27,507 nt of DNA from Parabacteroides sp. (GTDB lineage Bacteria > Bacteroidota > Bacteroidia > Bacteroidales > Tannerellaceae), in NCBI GenBank assembly GCA_020026285.1, contig JAHHQS010000038.1:1-27507 (forward strand), written 5' to 3'. Below, piece after piece: positions 9,080-16,992 of this stretch. The notes beneath the pieces were generated by a model. The model was not told the origin of the DNA. It searched no databases and saw only the letters and a list, made by a program, of their open reading frames with translations. Numbering within the stretch: the stretch's first letter is position 1; each line of letters begins with the position of its first letter. The position numbers were made by a program, and so were the translations under genes.

Positions 9080-12000
9080 TTAGAATGTCAAATTAGCTCC
9101 AAAAGAGAAAGCTCTCATAAATGGGTATGCATTAGCTTTAGGTAATTCAGGATCCATACCTTCTGGCATACCTGAGAATTCAAATAAATTATCAGCATTG
9201 AAATACACTCTAATTTTTGAAATTTTTGCTTTCTCTGTTAAATGTTTAGGAATGGTATAACCAAGAGCTAATTGTTTACAACGAACGTAAGCGCCATTAG
9301 CCATGAAATGAGTTTGGGTTTGATTGACTGCAGCTCCATTAAAACGAGCACGAGGGAAGAAAGCATCTTGGTTATCTTCACGCCAGTAATCATAATTTAT
9401 TTTTTGTGGAACGTTCCATTCTGAACCATAATGAGCTGTATAAAATTTACCGGTGGTCATGACATCTCTTTTCATTGTTCCCTGGAAGAATAAGGTCAAA
9501 TCAAAGCCTTTATATTCAGCAGTACCACGTAAACCGAAATTATATCTAGGGGTTTCATTACCGATAATCTTTCTATCACCAGGATTAGCGACTGTATTTT
9601 CACCTCTGTCTATTTGTCCGTTACCATCTAAATCTGCAAATTTAATATCACCTGCATAAGGAGTAAAACCTACAACTTTTTTCTGATCCCAAGATTGAGC
9701 TTCTGCATCTGATTTAAAGAGTCCATCTGTAACAAAACCCCAGATTTCTCCTAATTTCTTACCTTCATAATAATTATCAGACAAGTTTTTAGTAGGATTA
9801 TCATATCTTGTAATCTCTGCCTGATAGTCGGATAAGGTCAAAGAAGCACTATAATTGAATCCAGATTCAAGAGCATCCTGCCATGTTAATGCCAATTCCC
9901 AACCTTTTGTCTGTAAGTCTGCAGCATTCATTTGCGGTTCATTAACACCAAGAATAGCTGGAAGCGTCTTTGACTTGGTCAACATATCTTCTGTTGTACG
10001 GACATAGTAATCAAATTCTCCTGTTAAATGATTGTTTAACATACTAAAGTTAAATCCTAAGTCCCATTGTTTAACGGTTTCCCAAGTTAATTTATCACTT
10101 ACCAGTCCAGGTGCATAAACGCCCATTTCTTTTATTCCGTTAAACATATAGTTAATTTCTCCTGTTCCATATGTTTGTATGTAAGGATAATAAGAATCTA
10201 CAACTTGATTACCTAAAGCTCCATATGATCCTCTTAATTTAAAATCATTAATAACAGGTTTGATAGGTTCCCAAAAAGTTTCTTCCGAGATACGCCATCC
10301 TAAAGAAAATGTAGGGAAGAATGCGAAACGATCATCTTTTGGAAAACGTGAAGAACCATCATAACGACCATTAACTTGAACTAGATACTTGTCAGCATAT
10401 GTATAGAATAAACGGAAGAAAGCACCACGGATAGCCCATTGATTTTTATAATCGGAAACGGAGCGATCTCCTGTAGCTAAACTTACATAGGGAATATCAT
10501 TAACAATTAAATTTTTTCTTTGCAGGCCGACACCTGTAATAGTTTTACTTTCTTGGTTAAAACCAATCATACCCTTGAATGAATGTACATCGTTGAATTT
10601 CTTTTCATATGAAGCGTATGCATTGAAAACATCATATTTAGATTCAGATTTTTCGTATGAAACCTGGTTCGGTGATGTATGAGGAAATATAGATCCGGGA
10701 TTCCCATCTGCATCATAGTCTATATATTCACGTACATGATTTTTTTTGGAGTCATTATAATAATTATATGTATAATCGACATTTATTTCCAAACCTTCAA
10801 GAGGAGTAATTTTTGCGAATGCAGTAGCATAAATATTGTTACTATTATATTCTCCATTACCTCCATTTGTTTGCCATGCTGCTAAGTTTGTAAAATAACC
10901 ATCTCCACAATAACCGGAGAAGTTTCCATCAGGGTGATAAATTGGCATCAATGGACGGCTATCTCCAGGAACTGTTTCTCCCATAGAACTAGCTCCGTAT
11001 TTGTTTTGAGGTCCTGTTTTTTGTTTAACCATTGTCATGGTTGCTCTTAAGCCAACTTCTACCCATTTATTTACATTATAACTAACATTTGATAAAACGT
11101 TGAATCGTTTATAATCCTCATCTGCCCATTTTGATATACCATCTTGTTGGAACATACCGGCAGAAGTCATGTATTTAGCTTTCTCACTACCTCCTTGAAC
11201 ACTGATGTTATATTGTTGCATTGGATATGTTTTCTTGTTTAAAGCTTCGTACCAATCGGTATTACCGCAATAGCGATATTTGCTACTAGCATCATCTGGA
11301 TGATGGAAAACAGGTAGATTATTTACTGGATCATTATAATAGTTTTGTACATGCTGCATAGTAATATCGTCAAAATAATTGTGCCCATTACTAGTCATGT
11401 TTGCATCATTCATCCATTGAGTGTATTCTAATGAATTCATGTATTTAGGATGAACTGTTGGCTTATTGATTGAATAGTTCGCAGATAATGAAACTTGTGG
11501 TTTCTGCGTTACGGAACCAGTTTTTGTTGTAATCAAAACAACACCATATGCTGCACGGGCACCATAGATAGAAGCAGAAGCAGCATCTTTTAAAACAGTA
11601 ACATCTTTAACATCCTGAGGGTTGATTAAGTTTGGATCCATTTCTACACCATCTACTAATACTAATGGACCACCTCCTGCCAGGTTGGTTGTTCCACGGA
11701 TATTGAATTTTGCTGCAGCACCTGGCTGACCATTGGATGATGTAATATTCAAGTTACCAATAGCTCCTTGTAACCCTGAACCCAAGTTTGTGATAGGTCT
11801 GTCTTTTAGTACTTCAGAATCAACAGTTGCAACAGACCCCGTTAAATCAGCTTTCTTCATAGTACCATATCCAACAACGACTAATTCTTCAAGGGCTTGA
11901 GAATCTTCTCTAAGAGTAATGGATATCTGTTTTTTATTTCCTACTTTCACTTCATAATCAGCAAAACCGATATATGAAACATGTAGAATAGCATCATTGG

Positions 12001-12319
12001 GAACTTCTAATGAAAAATTACCATCCATATCTGTAATAGTTCCTATAGTTGTTCCTTTAACTATTATATTTGCTCCAATTACTGGTATACCAGCTGGATC
12101 AACAATAGTACCTGATACAGTTTTTGATTGTTGTGTTGAATTTGTTACTAAATTCATTACTGCAGAATCCCCATTTGTTGATTGAGTGTAATTTGATTCT
12201 GCGTTTGCTTGTGTAAGCATACTTGCAAATAGAACAGTAGCAATACCTAATCGCATAGATCTGTTTTGCTGTAAGTAATTAATGGGCTTCGGCCCTTTGA
12301 CAGTTAACAATCTTTTCAT
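9080..12319 (-). CDS. SusC/RagA-family TonB-dependent glycan importer
   Basis: 1079 residues, normal for the family. The N-terminus has a long n-region and a hydrophobic core (MRLGIATVLFASMLTQANA at 22-40), so either Met1 or Met22 could be used. Residues about 68-150 are the CarboxypepD_reg-like domain (TVSGTIVDPAGIPVIGANI), then the TonB box and family signature around LEELVVVGYGTMKKADLTGS. The plug follows (LVLVDGVEMDP, VLKDAASASIYGARAAYGVV), then the barrel ending in FGANLTF with a terminal Phe. There is no STN domain, so control by an anti-sigma factor is not expected. It is the first gene of the operon with SusD and the GH29 fucosidase, behind a good -33/-7 promoter and a leader of about 100 nt. 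It imports oligosaccharides across the outer membrane. Confidence 0.97.
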   Translation of the reverse strand: MKRLLTVKGPKPINYLQQNRSMRLGIATVLFASMLTQANAESNYTQSTNGDSAVMNLVTNSTQQSKTVSGTIVDPAGIPVIGANIIVKGTTIGTITDMDGNFSLEVPNDAILHVSYIGFADYEVKVGNKKQISITLREDSQALEELVVVGYGTMKKADLTGSVATVDSEVLKDRPITNLGSGLQGAIGNLNITSSNGQPGAAAKFNIRGTTNLAGGGPLVLVDGVEMDPNLINPQDVKDVTVLKDAASASIYGARAAYGVVLITTKTGSVTQKPQVSLSANYSINKPTVHPKYMNSLEYTQWMNDANMTSNGHNYFDDITMQHVQNYYNDPVNNLPVFHHPDDASSKYRYCGNTDWYEALNKKTYPMQQYNISVQGGSEKAKYMTSAGMFQQDGISKWADEDYKRFNVLSNVSYNVNKWVEVGLRATMTMVKQKTGPQNKYGASSMGETVPGDSRPLMPIYHPDGNFSGYCGDGYFTNLAAWQTNGGNGEYNSNNIYATAFAKITPLEGLEINVDYTYNYYNDSKKNHVREYIDYDADGNPGSIFPHTSPNQVSYEKSESKYDVFNAYASYEKKFNDVHSFKGMIGFNQESKTITGVGLQRKNLIVNDIPYVSLATGDRSVSDYKNQWAIRGAFFRLFYTYADKYLVQVNGRYDGSSRFPKDDRFAFFPTFSLGWRISEETFWEPIKPVINDFKLRGSYGALGNQVVDSYYPYIQTYGTGEINYMFNGIKEMGVYAPGLVSDKLTWETVKQWDLGFNFSMLNNHLTGEFDYYVRTTEDMLTKSKTLPAILGVNEPQMNAADLQTKGWELALTWQDALESGFNYSASLTLSDYQAEITRYDNPTKNLSDNYYEGKKLGEIWGFVTDGLFKSDAEAQSWDQKKVVGFTPYAGDIKFADLDGNGQIDRGENTVANPGDRKIIGNETPRYNFGLRGTAEYKGFDLTLFFQGTMKRDVMTTGKFYTAHYGSEWNVPQKINYDYWREDNQDAFFPRARFNGAAVNQTQTHFMANGAYVRCKQLALGYTIPKHLTEKAKISKIRVYFNADNLFEFSGMPEGMDPELPKANAYPFMRAFSFGANLTF

Positions 12320-12426
12320 GAAATGATTGATATTTAGGTTATACTTCTAATAGAGTTTTAAATTTTTAATAGAAATCTATTTTAAATGATTTTTATCATA
12401 TAATTTGTATTCCGTATTAATGAATG

Positions 12427-12457
12427 CAAATATATATGTATTTTAAATAAAATTCAA
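12427..12457 (-). promoter_or_regulatory. Bacteroidetes -33/-7 promoter of SusC operon
   Basis: On the minus strand TATATTTG (12434-12427) matches the -7 consensus TAnnTTTG, and a TTG at 12457-12455 lies 20 nt further upstream as the -33 element. Transcription would start near 12420, leaving a leader of about 100 nt before the SusC ATG. The leader contains a small hairpin (AATAGA/TCTATT, 12368-12381 on the plus strand). Confidence 0.7.
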
Positions 12458-12471
12458 ATATATATGTGTTT
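12427..12471. repeat. 28-nt-spaced direct repeat at the SusC promoter
   Basis: The plus-strand motif CAAATATATATGT followed by A/G and TTTT occurs at 12427 and again at 12455, a period of 28. The first copy contains the -7 element and the second overlaps the -33 TTG. The repeat may be an operator for a regulator such as the nearby AraC protein, or simply two alternative -7 elements; sequence alone does not decide. Confidence 0.5.
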
Positions 12472-12522
12472 TTTATTGAAAAAATCTATTGGAATTCTGT
12501 ATTTATTTTTAATGTAATTAAC

Positions 12523-13428
12523 TTATATAATATTTGGTAATATCCGATCTTGGCAATTATAAAAACCTTTAATTTCTATATTTCTGTTAGGTAGGATTTC
12601 AACAATAGCAAAAGTATTGTCGTGAGGAAGATCTCCTTCTATTATACCAGACATAGTAAAGTAATGAATATTGTTTGATAAAGAATAACTTCCGGCATGA
12701 TGATGACCTTGAAAAACAGCCAGAACTCGCTTCGAATCTATCAGAATCTGGTTAATTTGTTCTGCATTTCTAATGTATAGACCTTTATATACTCCTGAAT
12801 TTACGTCTAATAGTTGGTGGGTAAATATAATGACAGGTTCTTTTCCTTCTGTTAATTCATTTTTTAACCATTCTATTTCATGATTGGGGATAACTGCCTC
12901 TTCCCAATTGAAGTTCCCACAATCATAATCGCTCTGATCTTCTCGGTAGTTGGCATCGAGAACTATGAATTTCACACCTTTCTTTTTGAAACTGTAGTAT
13001 TTTTTTTCATTTGCAGCTCCAGGATTGGAAGTATGTGTGAGATAGTCTTTTTTAGAGATACTATCCATATCATGATTACCTAAAACATGATAAACATCTC
13101 CGCTGAACGTTTGTAACTTTTTTTCTATTTCATTCAAGAAAGAGAGTGTTTCTTCTTTGTTAGGCTTTACTCCTTGATCTTTCAAATCTCCCAATTCAAT
13201 CATGAAATCTAAATCCTGTGAATTAAATTCCTTAATTGCAATTTCTACTTTATCTATAGACGATGAATAATATCGGTTACCTGCTTTTTCTCGTCGTGCA
13301 AAGTGTATATCGGTCAGCAAGCCAAATCGAATACTGTCCTTTGTTGTAGAACATCCCGATAAATGAGAAACAAAAGTGGCACTACATCCCAGCATACAAA
13401 GTTTTTCAATAAAGGTTCTTCTTTCCAT
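12523..13428 (-). CDS. Exported calcineurin-like metallophosphoesterase
   Basis: 301 residues. The N-terminus has a twin Arg (MERRTFIEKL, Tat-like) and a possible lipobox ending at Cys26 (HLSGC). The metallophosphoesterase motifs are complete and in order: D40-x-H42 (TDIHF), G80-D81, GNHD at 117-120, TH at 203-204, and GHHHAG at 241-246, all of which coordinate the two-metal centre in this superfamily. Such enzymes hydrolyse phosphomonoesters or diesters; the export signal points to the periplasm. In a PUL it could remove phosphate or phosphodiester substituents from the glycan, but the substrate is not known. It is preceded by a 22-bp repeat array and followed by the SusC promoter region, so it seems to be its own unit. 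Confidence 0.85.
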   Translation of the reverse strand: MERRTFIEKLCMLGCSATFVSHLSGCSTTKDSIRFGLLTDIHFARREKAGNRYYSSSIDKVEIAIKEFNSQDLDFMIELGDLKDQGVKPNKEETLSFLNEIEKKLQTFSGDVYHVLGNHDMDSISKKDYLTHTSNPGAANEKKYYSFKKKGVKFIVLDANYREDQSDYDCGNFNWEEAVIPNHEIEWLKNELTEGKEPVIIFTHQLLDVNSGVYKGLYIRNAEQINQILIDSKRVLAVFQGHHHAGSYSLSNNIHYFTMSGIIEGDLPHDNTFAIVEILPNRNIEIKGFYNCQDRILPNII

Positions 13429-13494
13429 ATTTGCGAACTTTTTTATTTAAAGTAAATTTATTTCGTTATATGAGAGTTTTTTTCAAAATGTCCA

Positions 13495-13604
13495 AAGAAT
13501 TTATCTTTCCACCTTAGTGGAAAGAGTGGCTCACTAGTGTGGAAAGAGTGAACCACAAGAGTGGAAAAATCTTTCCACCTTGGTGGAAAGGTAAATATTA
13601 CCTT
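13495..13604. repeat. 22-bp periodic repeat with GTGGAAA core and hairpins
   Basis: GTGGAAA occurs at 13517, 13539, 13561 and 13583, exactly 22 nt apart. Two perfect hairpins, CTTTCCAC-CTTR-GTGGAAAG, sit at 13505-13524 and 13571-13590, three periods apart. The units between share GTGGAAAGAGTG and then diverge. The array fills the centre of the gap between the porin gene and the phosphoesterase gene. It could act as terminator or mRNA stabiliser for the porin transcript, or be a copy of a dispersed genomic repeat family. Confidence 0.85.
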
Positions 13605-13699
13605 TAAATAAATAATTATCGATCTTGAAAAAAATATTTTCAGAGATTTTACTGATTGTTTTACTGAATGTAGTAAAGGTAGTCAGAAATTTTGGCTTT

Positions 13700-14821
13700 T
13701 TAAAATATATATTGACAGCGTATTTGAGGTAAGAAGAAATTTTTCTGATAAAGATTCTTACAAGCCTCCCCTACCCATACATAACTTCCGTTTGCTTTAA
13801 TTCCGAAATATTTATTGATGTAATAATTAATACCTAAGGATAAATCTTTTTCCTCGCCACCAAATACTTGAGACTTGCTATCGTTCAGATTACTATAATT
13901 GAAACGTAAAACCAATTCGATGGAGGAGTCCGATTGGGAATGGCCGGGTATGTCATAATCATCTTCGTAAACAAAACCTCTTCCTTTGACCAGATAAGAA
14001 CCTTGAACATATCCACCGTGAGGATGATATGACTTTGCATTTGTGCGGTTGATATGTCCAATAAAGTACTCTGACTGAATCAACCATTTAGGAGCCATAT
14101 AAAGCAATTCAAAACAACCTTTCATCTTTTCTTCCATATTGGGAATCAAAGCCTCTTGCAAATTATCATCGAACATGGCAGTTATTCCTGGATTAACCAG
14201 ACTTCCTGTGACAGGTTCTTTGGTGTTTACCTCTTTCGTAGTGATAGAATAGGCTATTCCTGCATGAAATAATTCATCCTTCGAAATATGTTTTCTCCAG
14301 TTTATACGCGAAGTGGAAATAAAAGAATTCTTTTGATTTTTTCCGATGCTATTTACATCATTATTGGTATACAATCCTGTAGCCAGATACCAGTAATCAT
14401 TAAAATGATGATAAGTAATCCCTAAACGGCGACTATTGGTAAAAGCTAAGACGGAACCTGCCGACTGATTGAATCGTAGATCCATAGTGCTGATTATCAT
14501 ATCTAAAGAAAAAGGTTCATAGGCGTTCCCTAAAACAATATTATTGTTCTTGAAATGGTAAATGAACATCAGATCCTTTATCTTGAACTTTCCACTTCCA
14601 TATCCGATATCTGCTTTTAAGGTACATCTCTTGTACTTTGCTTTAAAACCTGCTCTGAAATCTTCTATTCGGAAATAAGCTTGATAACTATCTTTTCCAT
14701 AGTTTGATGCTGTTATATCTAATAATCCGCGTGAGCTGAATTTCAATTTAACTTTCTCTTCGGCATGAACAAATATTGAAAATATAAGAAAAATGATAAT
14801 ACAAATATTTTTCTGTAACAT
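13700..14821 (-). CDS. Porin O/P-like outer membrane beta-barrel protein
   Basis: 373 residues with a signal peptide (MLQKNICIIIFLIFSIFVHAEE). The remainder alternates hydrophobic and polar residues in short strands rich in Tyr, Phe and Trp (e.g. LRLGITYHHFNDYWYLATGLY-like segment at about 130-150) and ends in IRCQYIF with a C-terminal Phe, the usual beta-barrel signal. The pattern fits the phosphate-selective porin O/P family common in Bacteroidetes. The natural solute is not known; the name of the family does not prove phosphate. It precedes the metallophosphoesterase gene, separated by the 22-bp repeat array. A phosphate-related pairing of the two is possible but unproven. Confidence 0.72.
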   Translation of the reverse strand: MLQKNICIIIFLIFSIFVHAEEKVKLKFSSRGLLDITASNYGKDSYQAYFRIEDFRAGFKAKYKRCTLKADIGYGSGKFKIKDLMFIYHFKNNNIVLGNAYEPFSLDMIISTMDLRFNQSAGSVLAFTNSRRLGITYHHFNDYWYLATGLYTNNDVNSIGKNQKNSFISTSRINWRKHISKDELFHAGIAYSITTKEVNTKEPVTGSLVNPGITAMFDDNLQEALIPNMEEKMKGCFELLYMAPKWLIQSEYFIGHINRTNAKSYHPHGGYVQGSYLVKGRGFVYEDDYDIPGHSQSDSSIELVLRFNYSNLNDSKSQVFGGEEKDLSLGINYYINKYFGIKANGSYVWVGEACKNLYQKNFFLPQIRCQYIF

Positions 14822-14871
14822 GTGTTTCTACTTAATTATAGTTCTGATAAATTATCAGTTTAATAACATTC

Positions 14872-14879
14872 TACAAAGT
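14872..14879 (-). promoter_or_regulatory. -7 element upstream of porin-like gene
   Basis: The minus strand reads TAACTTTG, matching TAnnTTTG, about 50 nt upstream of the ATG at 14821. No well-placed -33 TTG was seen. Confidence 0.4.
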
Positions 14880-14914
14880 TACATATAATAATATTTATAT
14901 TCTTTTCTTGAAAA

Positions 14915-14966
14915 AATAAACTGCATTGCGAAAAGTAGAATAAAAACTTTTATAATGCAGTTTATT
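14915..14966 (-). terminator. Terminator after the GH29 pair
   Basis: Arms 14915-14927 and 14954-14966 form a perfect 13-bp stem (AATAAACTGCATT), with an inner AAAAGT/ACTTTT pairing at 14931-14936 and 14946-14951. On the minus strand the stem is followed by T residues. It lies about 40 nt beyond the end of the GH29 remnant and closes that transcription unit. Confidence 0.75.
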
Positions 14967-15008
14967 ATTAGTAATGAATAGTCTCTTTTACCAGGAGTTG
15001 ATATTTTA

Positions 15009-15771
15009 TTATCTATTTTGAAAAGTTTGTTCTTCTGAAGAAGCGAGGTATAATCCTAATTCAGAGATATGTGGAATGTCTCTACTACTATTTATAATCA
15101 GACGTAGATTTAAAATCATAAATTTGTTTTTTACCATTAGGACCTTCTCCGCAGGCACCGTCAAACCATACCTCATCAATTTTACCATATTGAGTAAGCA
15201 ATTCGGTTAATTGGTTAACGAAGAAGTCATTGTATTTGTCTGTTCCGTAGTCGGGATTGTTCATGTCCCAAGGAGAAAGATATACTGCAAATTTCAATCC
15301 TTCAGCTTTACAGGCATCAGCCACTTCACGAACCAGATCTCCTTTACCATTTTTCCAATTGGACGAAGCAACAGAGAAATCCGTATACTTTGAAGGCCAT
15401 AAACAGAATCCATCGTGATGCTTACAAGTAAGCAGAATCATTTTCATTCCTGCTTCTTTGGCTGTTTTTGCCCATTGTCGTGCATCCAGTTGAGTTGGGT
15501 TGAATACTTTGGGATCTTCCTTGCCTGTTCCCCATTCACGGTTAGTGAAAGTATTTACTCCATAACAAATAAAACAGGTGAATTCCATTTTCTGCCAATT
15601 TAACTGGCGTTCAGAAGGAACCACATGGGCAGCCATTTTACATTTTTCATCTAATGTGGCTGTGTCAGAAAAAGAAACGGAAGATATATACTTATGTTCT
15701 GTTTCACCTTGGCTGCAAGATAGAAGAAACGCGCTGGTCAATAAAAGAAATGCACTTTCAATATTGTTCAT
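15009..15771 (-). pseudogene. Internally deleted GH29 alpha-L-fucosidase
   Basis: The frame from 15771 to 15088 encodes 227 residues: a lipoprotein signal (LLTSAFLLSC, Cys 19), then GH29 features KHHDGFCLWPSKYTDF (about 117-132) and DEVWFDGACGEGPNG with nucleophile Asp204. After QIYDF (216-220) the frame runs into seven unrelated residues and a stop at 15088. In another frame, immediately overlapping (15119-15009), the DNA encodes NLRLIINSSRDIPHISELGL and then YLASSEEQTFQNR, which looks like the C-terminal end of the same enzyme type. About 200 or more residues, including the acid/base region, are therefore missing and the join is out of frame. GH29 enzymes are normally 420 residues or longer. 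It starts 4 nt after the upstream GH29-like gene. An active fragment is unlikely. Confidence 0.8.
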
Positions 15772-15775
15772 TATT

Positions 15776-16813
15776 TTATTCTTTTTCAGATTCCCGAATC
15801 ATTCTGCCTACTTCCTGCAAAGTTTTTACATCAATGTCACGAATGCGTCCTTGATAATCTGGACCAATGTTTAAAGAAAATATATTTCCGTTTTTAACAG
15901 CTCCTTGATAGTCTTTAAAAATTTTGGAAGCAGGATGACATAACTGATCGTGTTTAGGAAGTGAATAGAACCACATCGCTCCTCCTTCGTGAGAAGGAAG
16001 AATAGGGTAAGTGAATTCTGCTACCATATATCCATTATAACTCCCTTCCTGTTCCTTGTTATAACGACTTGCATTTTTATCGCCAAGTTTCCCGGCCTTT
16101 CCCATTTCCCGCAGACAAAGTCTGCCGGATGGTTCGCCATGATTATAACCTACAAAACAGTTTGGCTGGAATTGATGGACCCATTCGGTCGTTTCTTTGT
16201 GAGTAAGACCGCCATCTCCTACAGCATGGTCAAACCAGATTAGTTCGATAGGACCATATTGGGTAAGAAGTTCTTTTAGTTGAGCTTTTTTTACTTCCGG
16301 ATTAGAACCTCCTGCATCTCGCGAGTTTCCTCCTTTACCACGAGTTGCACCAGGCCAGTTCCAATCTCCTTCAGAGAAATAAAGACCTAATTTGATTCCG
16401 TATTTATCACAGGATTTTCTAAGCATGGCTAGTACATCTTTTCCAAGAGGAGCATTAGTAACTTTTAGATCTGTAGTTTTTGTATCCCATAAACAAAAGC
16501 CATCATGATGTTTTGTCAGAAAATAAATATATTTCATGCCTGCCTCTTTAGCTGTTCTTGCCCACTGATCTGTGTCGCAATTGGTCGCTCTGAAAAATTC
16601 AGGAGGAAGTTCTTGTCCAGTCCATTCCATACCTGAGAATGTACTGAACGACCAGCATATAAACATTCCGAAACGCATATCTTTCATTTCTTGAGCACGA
16701 ATATCGTCTGCTATTTTTTCTTTATTGATGGGTGGTACTTTATTAGTACATCCGGCCATTGCCATAATTAGCAGCATGAGCATAGCTGCCGATTTGAATC
16801 TGTTTGTCATCAT
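15776..16813 (-). CDS. Compact GH29-like fucosidase lipoprotein
   Basis: 345 residues (Met2 is equally possible) with a lipoprotein signal ending at Cys22 (MLMLLIMAMAGC). The GH29 barrel is recognisable: MRFGMFICWSFSTFSGMEW (46-64), KHHDGFCLWDT (101-111), and IELIWFDHAVGDG with nucleophile candidate Asp195. The WVGNE acid/base segment of the SusC-operon fucosidase is replaced by FVGYNHGEPSGRL, and the C-terminal beta-sandwich is missing; the protein stops after the barrel-closing helix (DIDVKTLQEVGRMIRESEK). So it is a short, divergent member, and its substrate may differ from simple alpha-fucosides. It is followed after 4 nt by the GH29 pseudogene, forming one unit that ends at the 14915-14966 terminator. 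Confidence 0.78.
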   Translation of the reverse strand: MMTNRFKSAAMLMLLIMAMAGCTNKVPPINKEKIADDIRAQEMKDMRFGMFICWSFSTFSGMEWTGQELPPEFFRATNCDTDQWARTAKEAGMKYIYFLTKHHDGFCLWDTKTTDLKVTNAPLGKDVLAMLRKSCDKYGIKLGLYFSEGDWNWPGATRGKGGNSRDAGGSNPEVKKAQLKELLTQYGPIELIWFDHAVGDGGLTHKETTEWVHQFQPNCFVGYNHGEPSGRLCLREMGKAGKLGDKNASRYNKEQEGSYNGYMVAEFTYPILPSHEGGAMWFYSLPKHDQLCHPASKIFKDYQGAVKNGNIFSLNIGPDYQGRIRDIDVKTLQEVGRMIRESEKE

Positions 16814-16866
16814 TTTCTTTCTGGTAAATTATGTGTATTTATTCATAAAGTGTTTTTCAATAAAAA

Positions 16867-16874
16867 CAAATGTA
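16867..16874 (-). promoter_or_regulatory. -7 element upstream of compact GH29 gene
   Basis: The minus strand reads TACATTTG (TAnnTTTG), about 55 nt before the ATG at 16813. It lies just downstream of the preceding terminator, as expected for a new transcription unit. A correctly spaced -33 TTG was not seen. Confidence 0.45.
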
Positions 16875-16911
16875 GTTAAAATCCTTAAATGATATATATC
16901 TTTCAATATAA

Positions 16912-16957
16912 AAAGAACTCGTTTCTTATATCATTCAGATTAAGAAACGAGTTCTTT
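16912..16957 (-). terminator. Intrinsic terminator after the Ntn-hydrolase gene
   Basis: A perfect 17-bp inverted repeat (arms 16912-16928 and 16941-16957, 12-nt loop) lies 36 nt after the stop codon at 16993. Read on the minus strand it ends in a T run. It ends the AraC/Ntn-hydrolase unit. Confidence 0.88.
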
Positions 16958-16992
16958 CGTTATAGTATAAGTTGGTTTTATAACTTATATAT

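Noticed and set aside
12368..12381. AATAGA/TCTATT inverted repeat in the SusC leader, with a similar one at 19149-19165, as a shared operator
   Set aside because: Arms are only 5-6 bp and AT-rich, spacers differ, and chance occurrence in such DNA is likely.
13505..13590. CRISPR-like regular repeat
   Set aside because: The period is only 22 nt, units share and reuse sequence with no unique spacers of normal length, and no cas genes are near.
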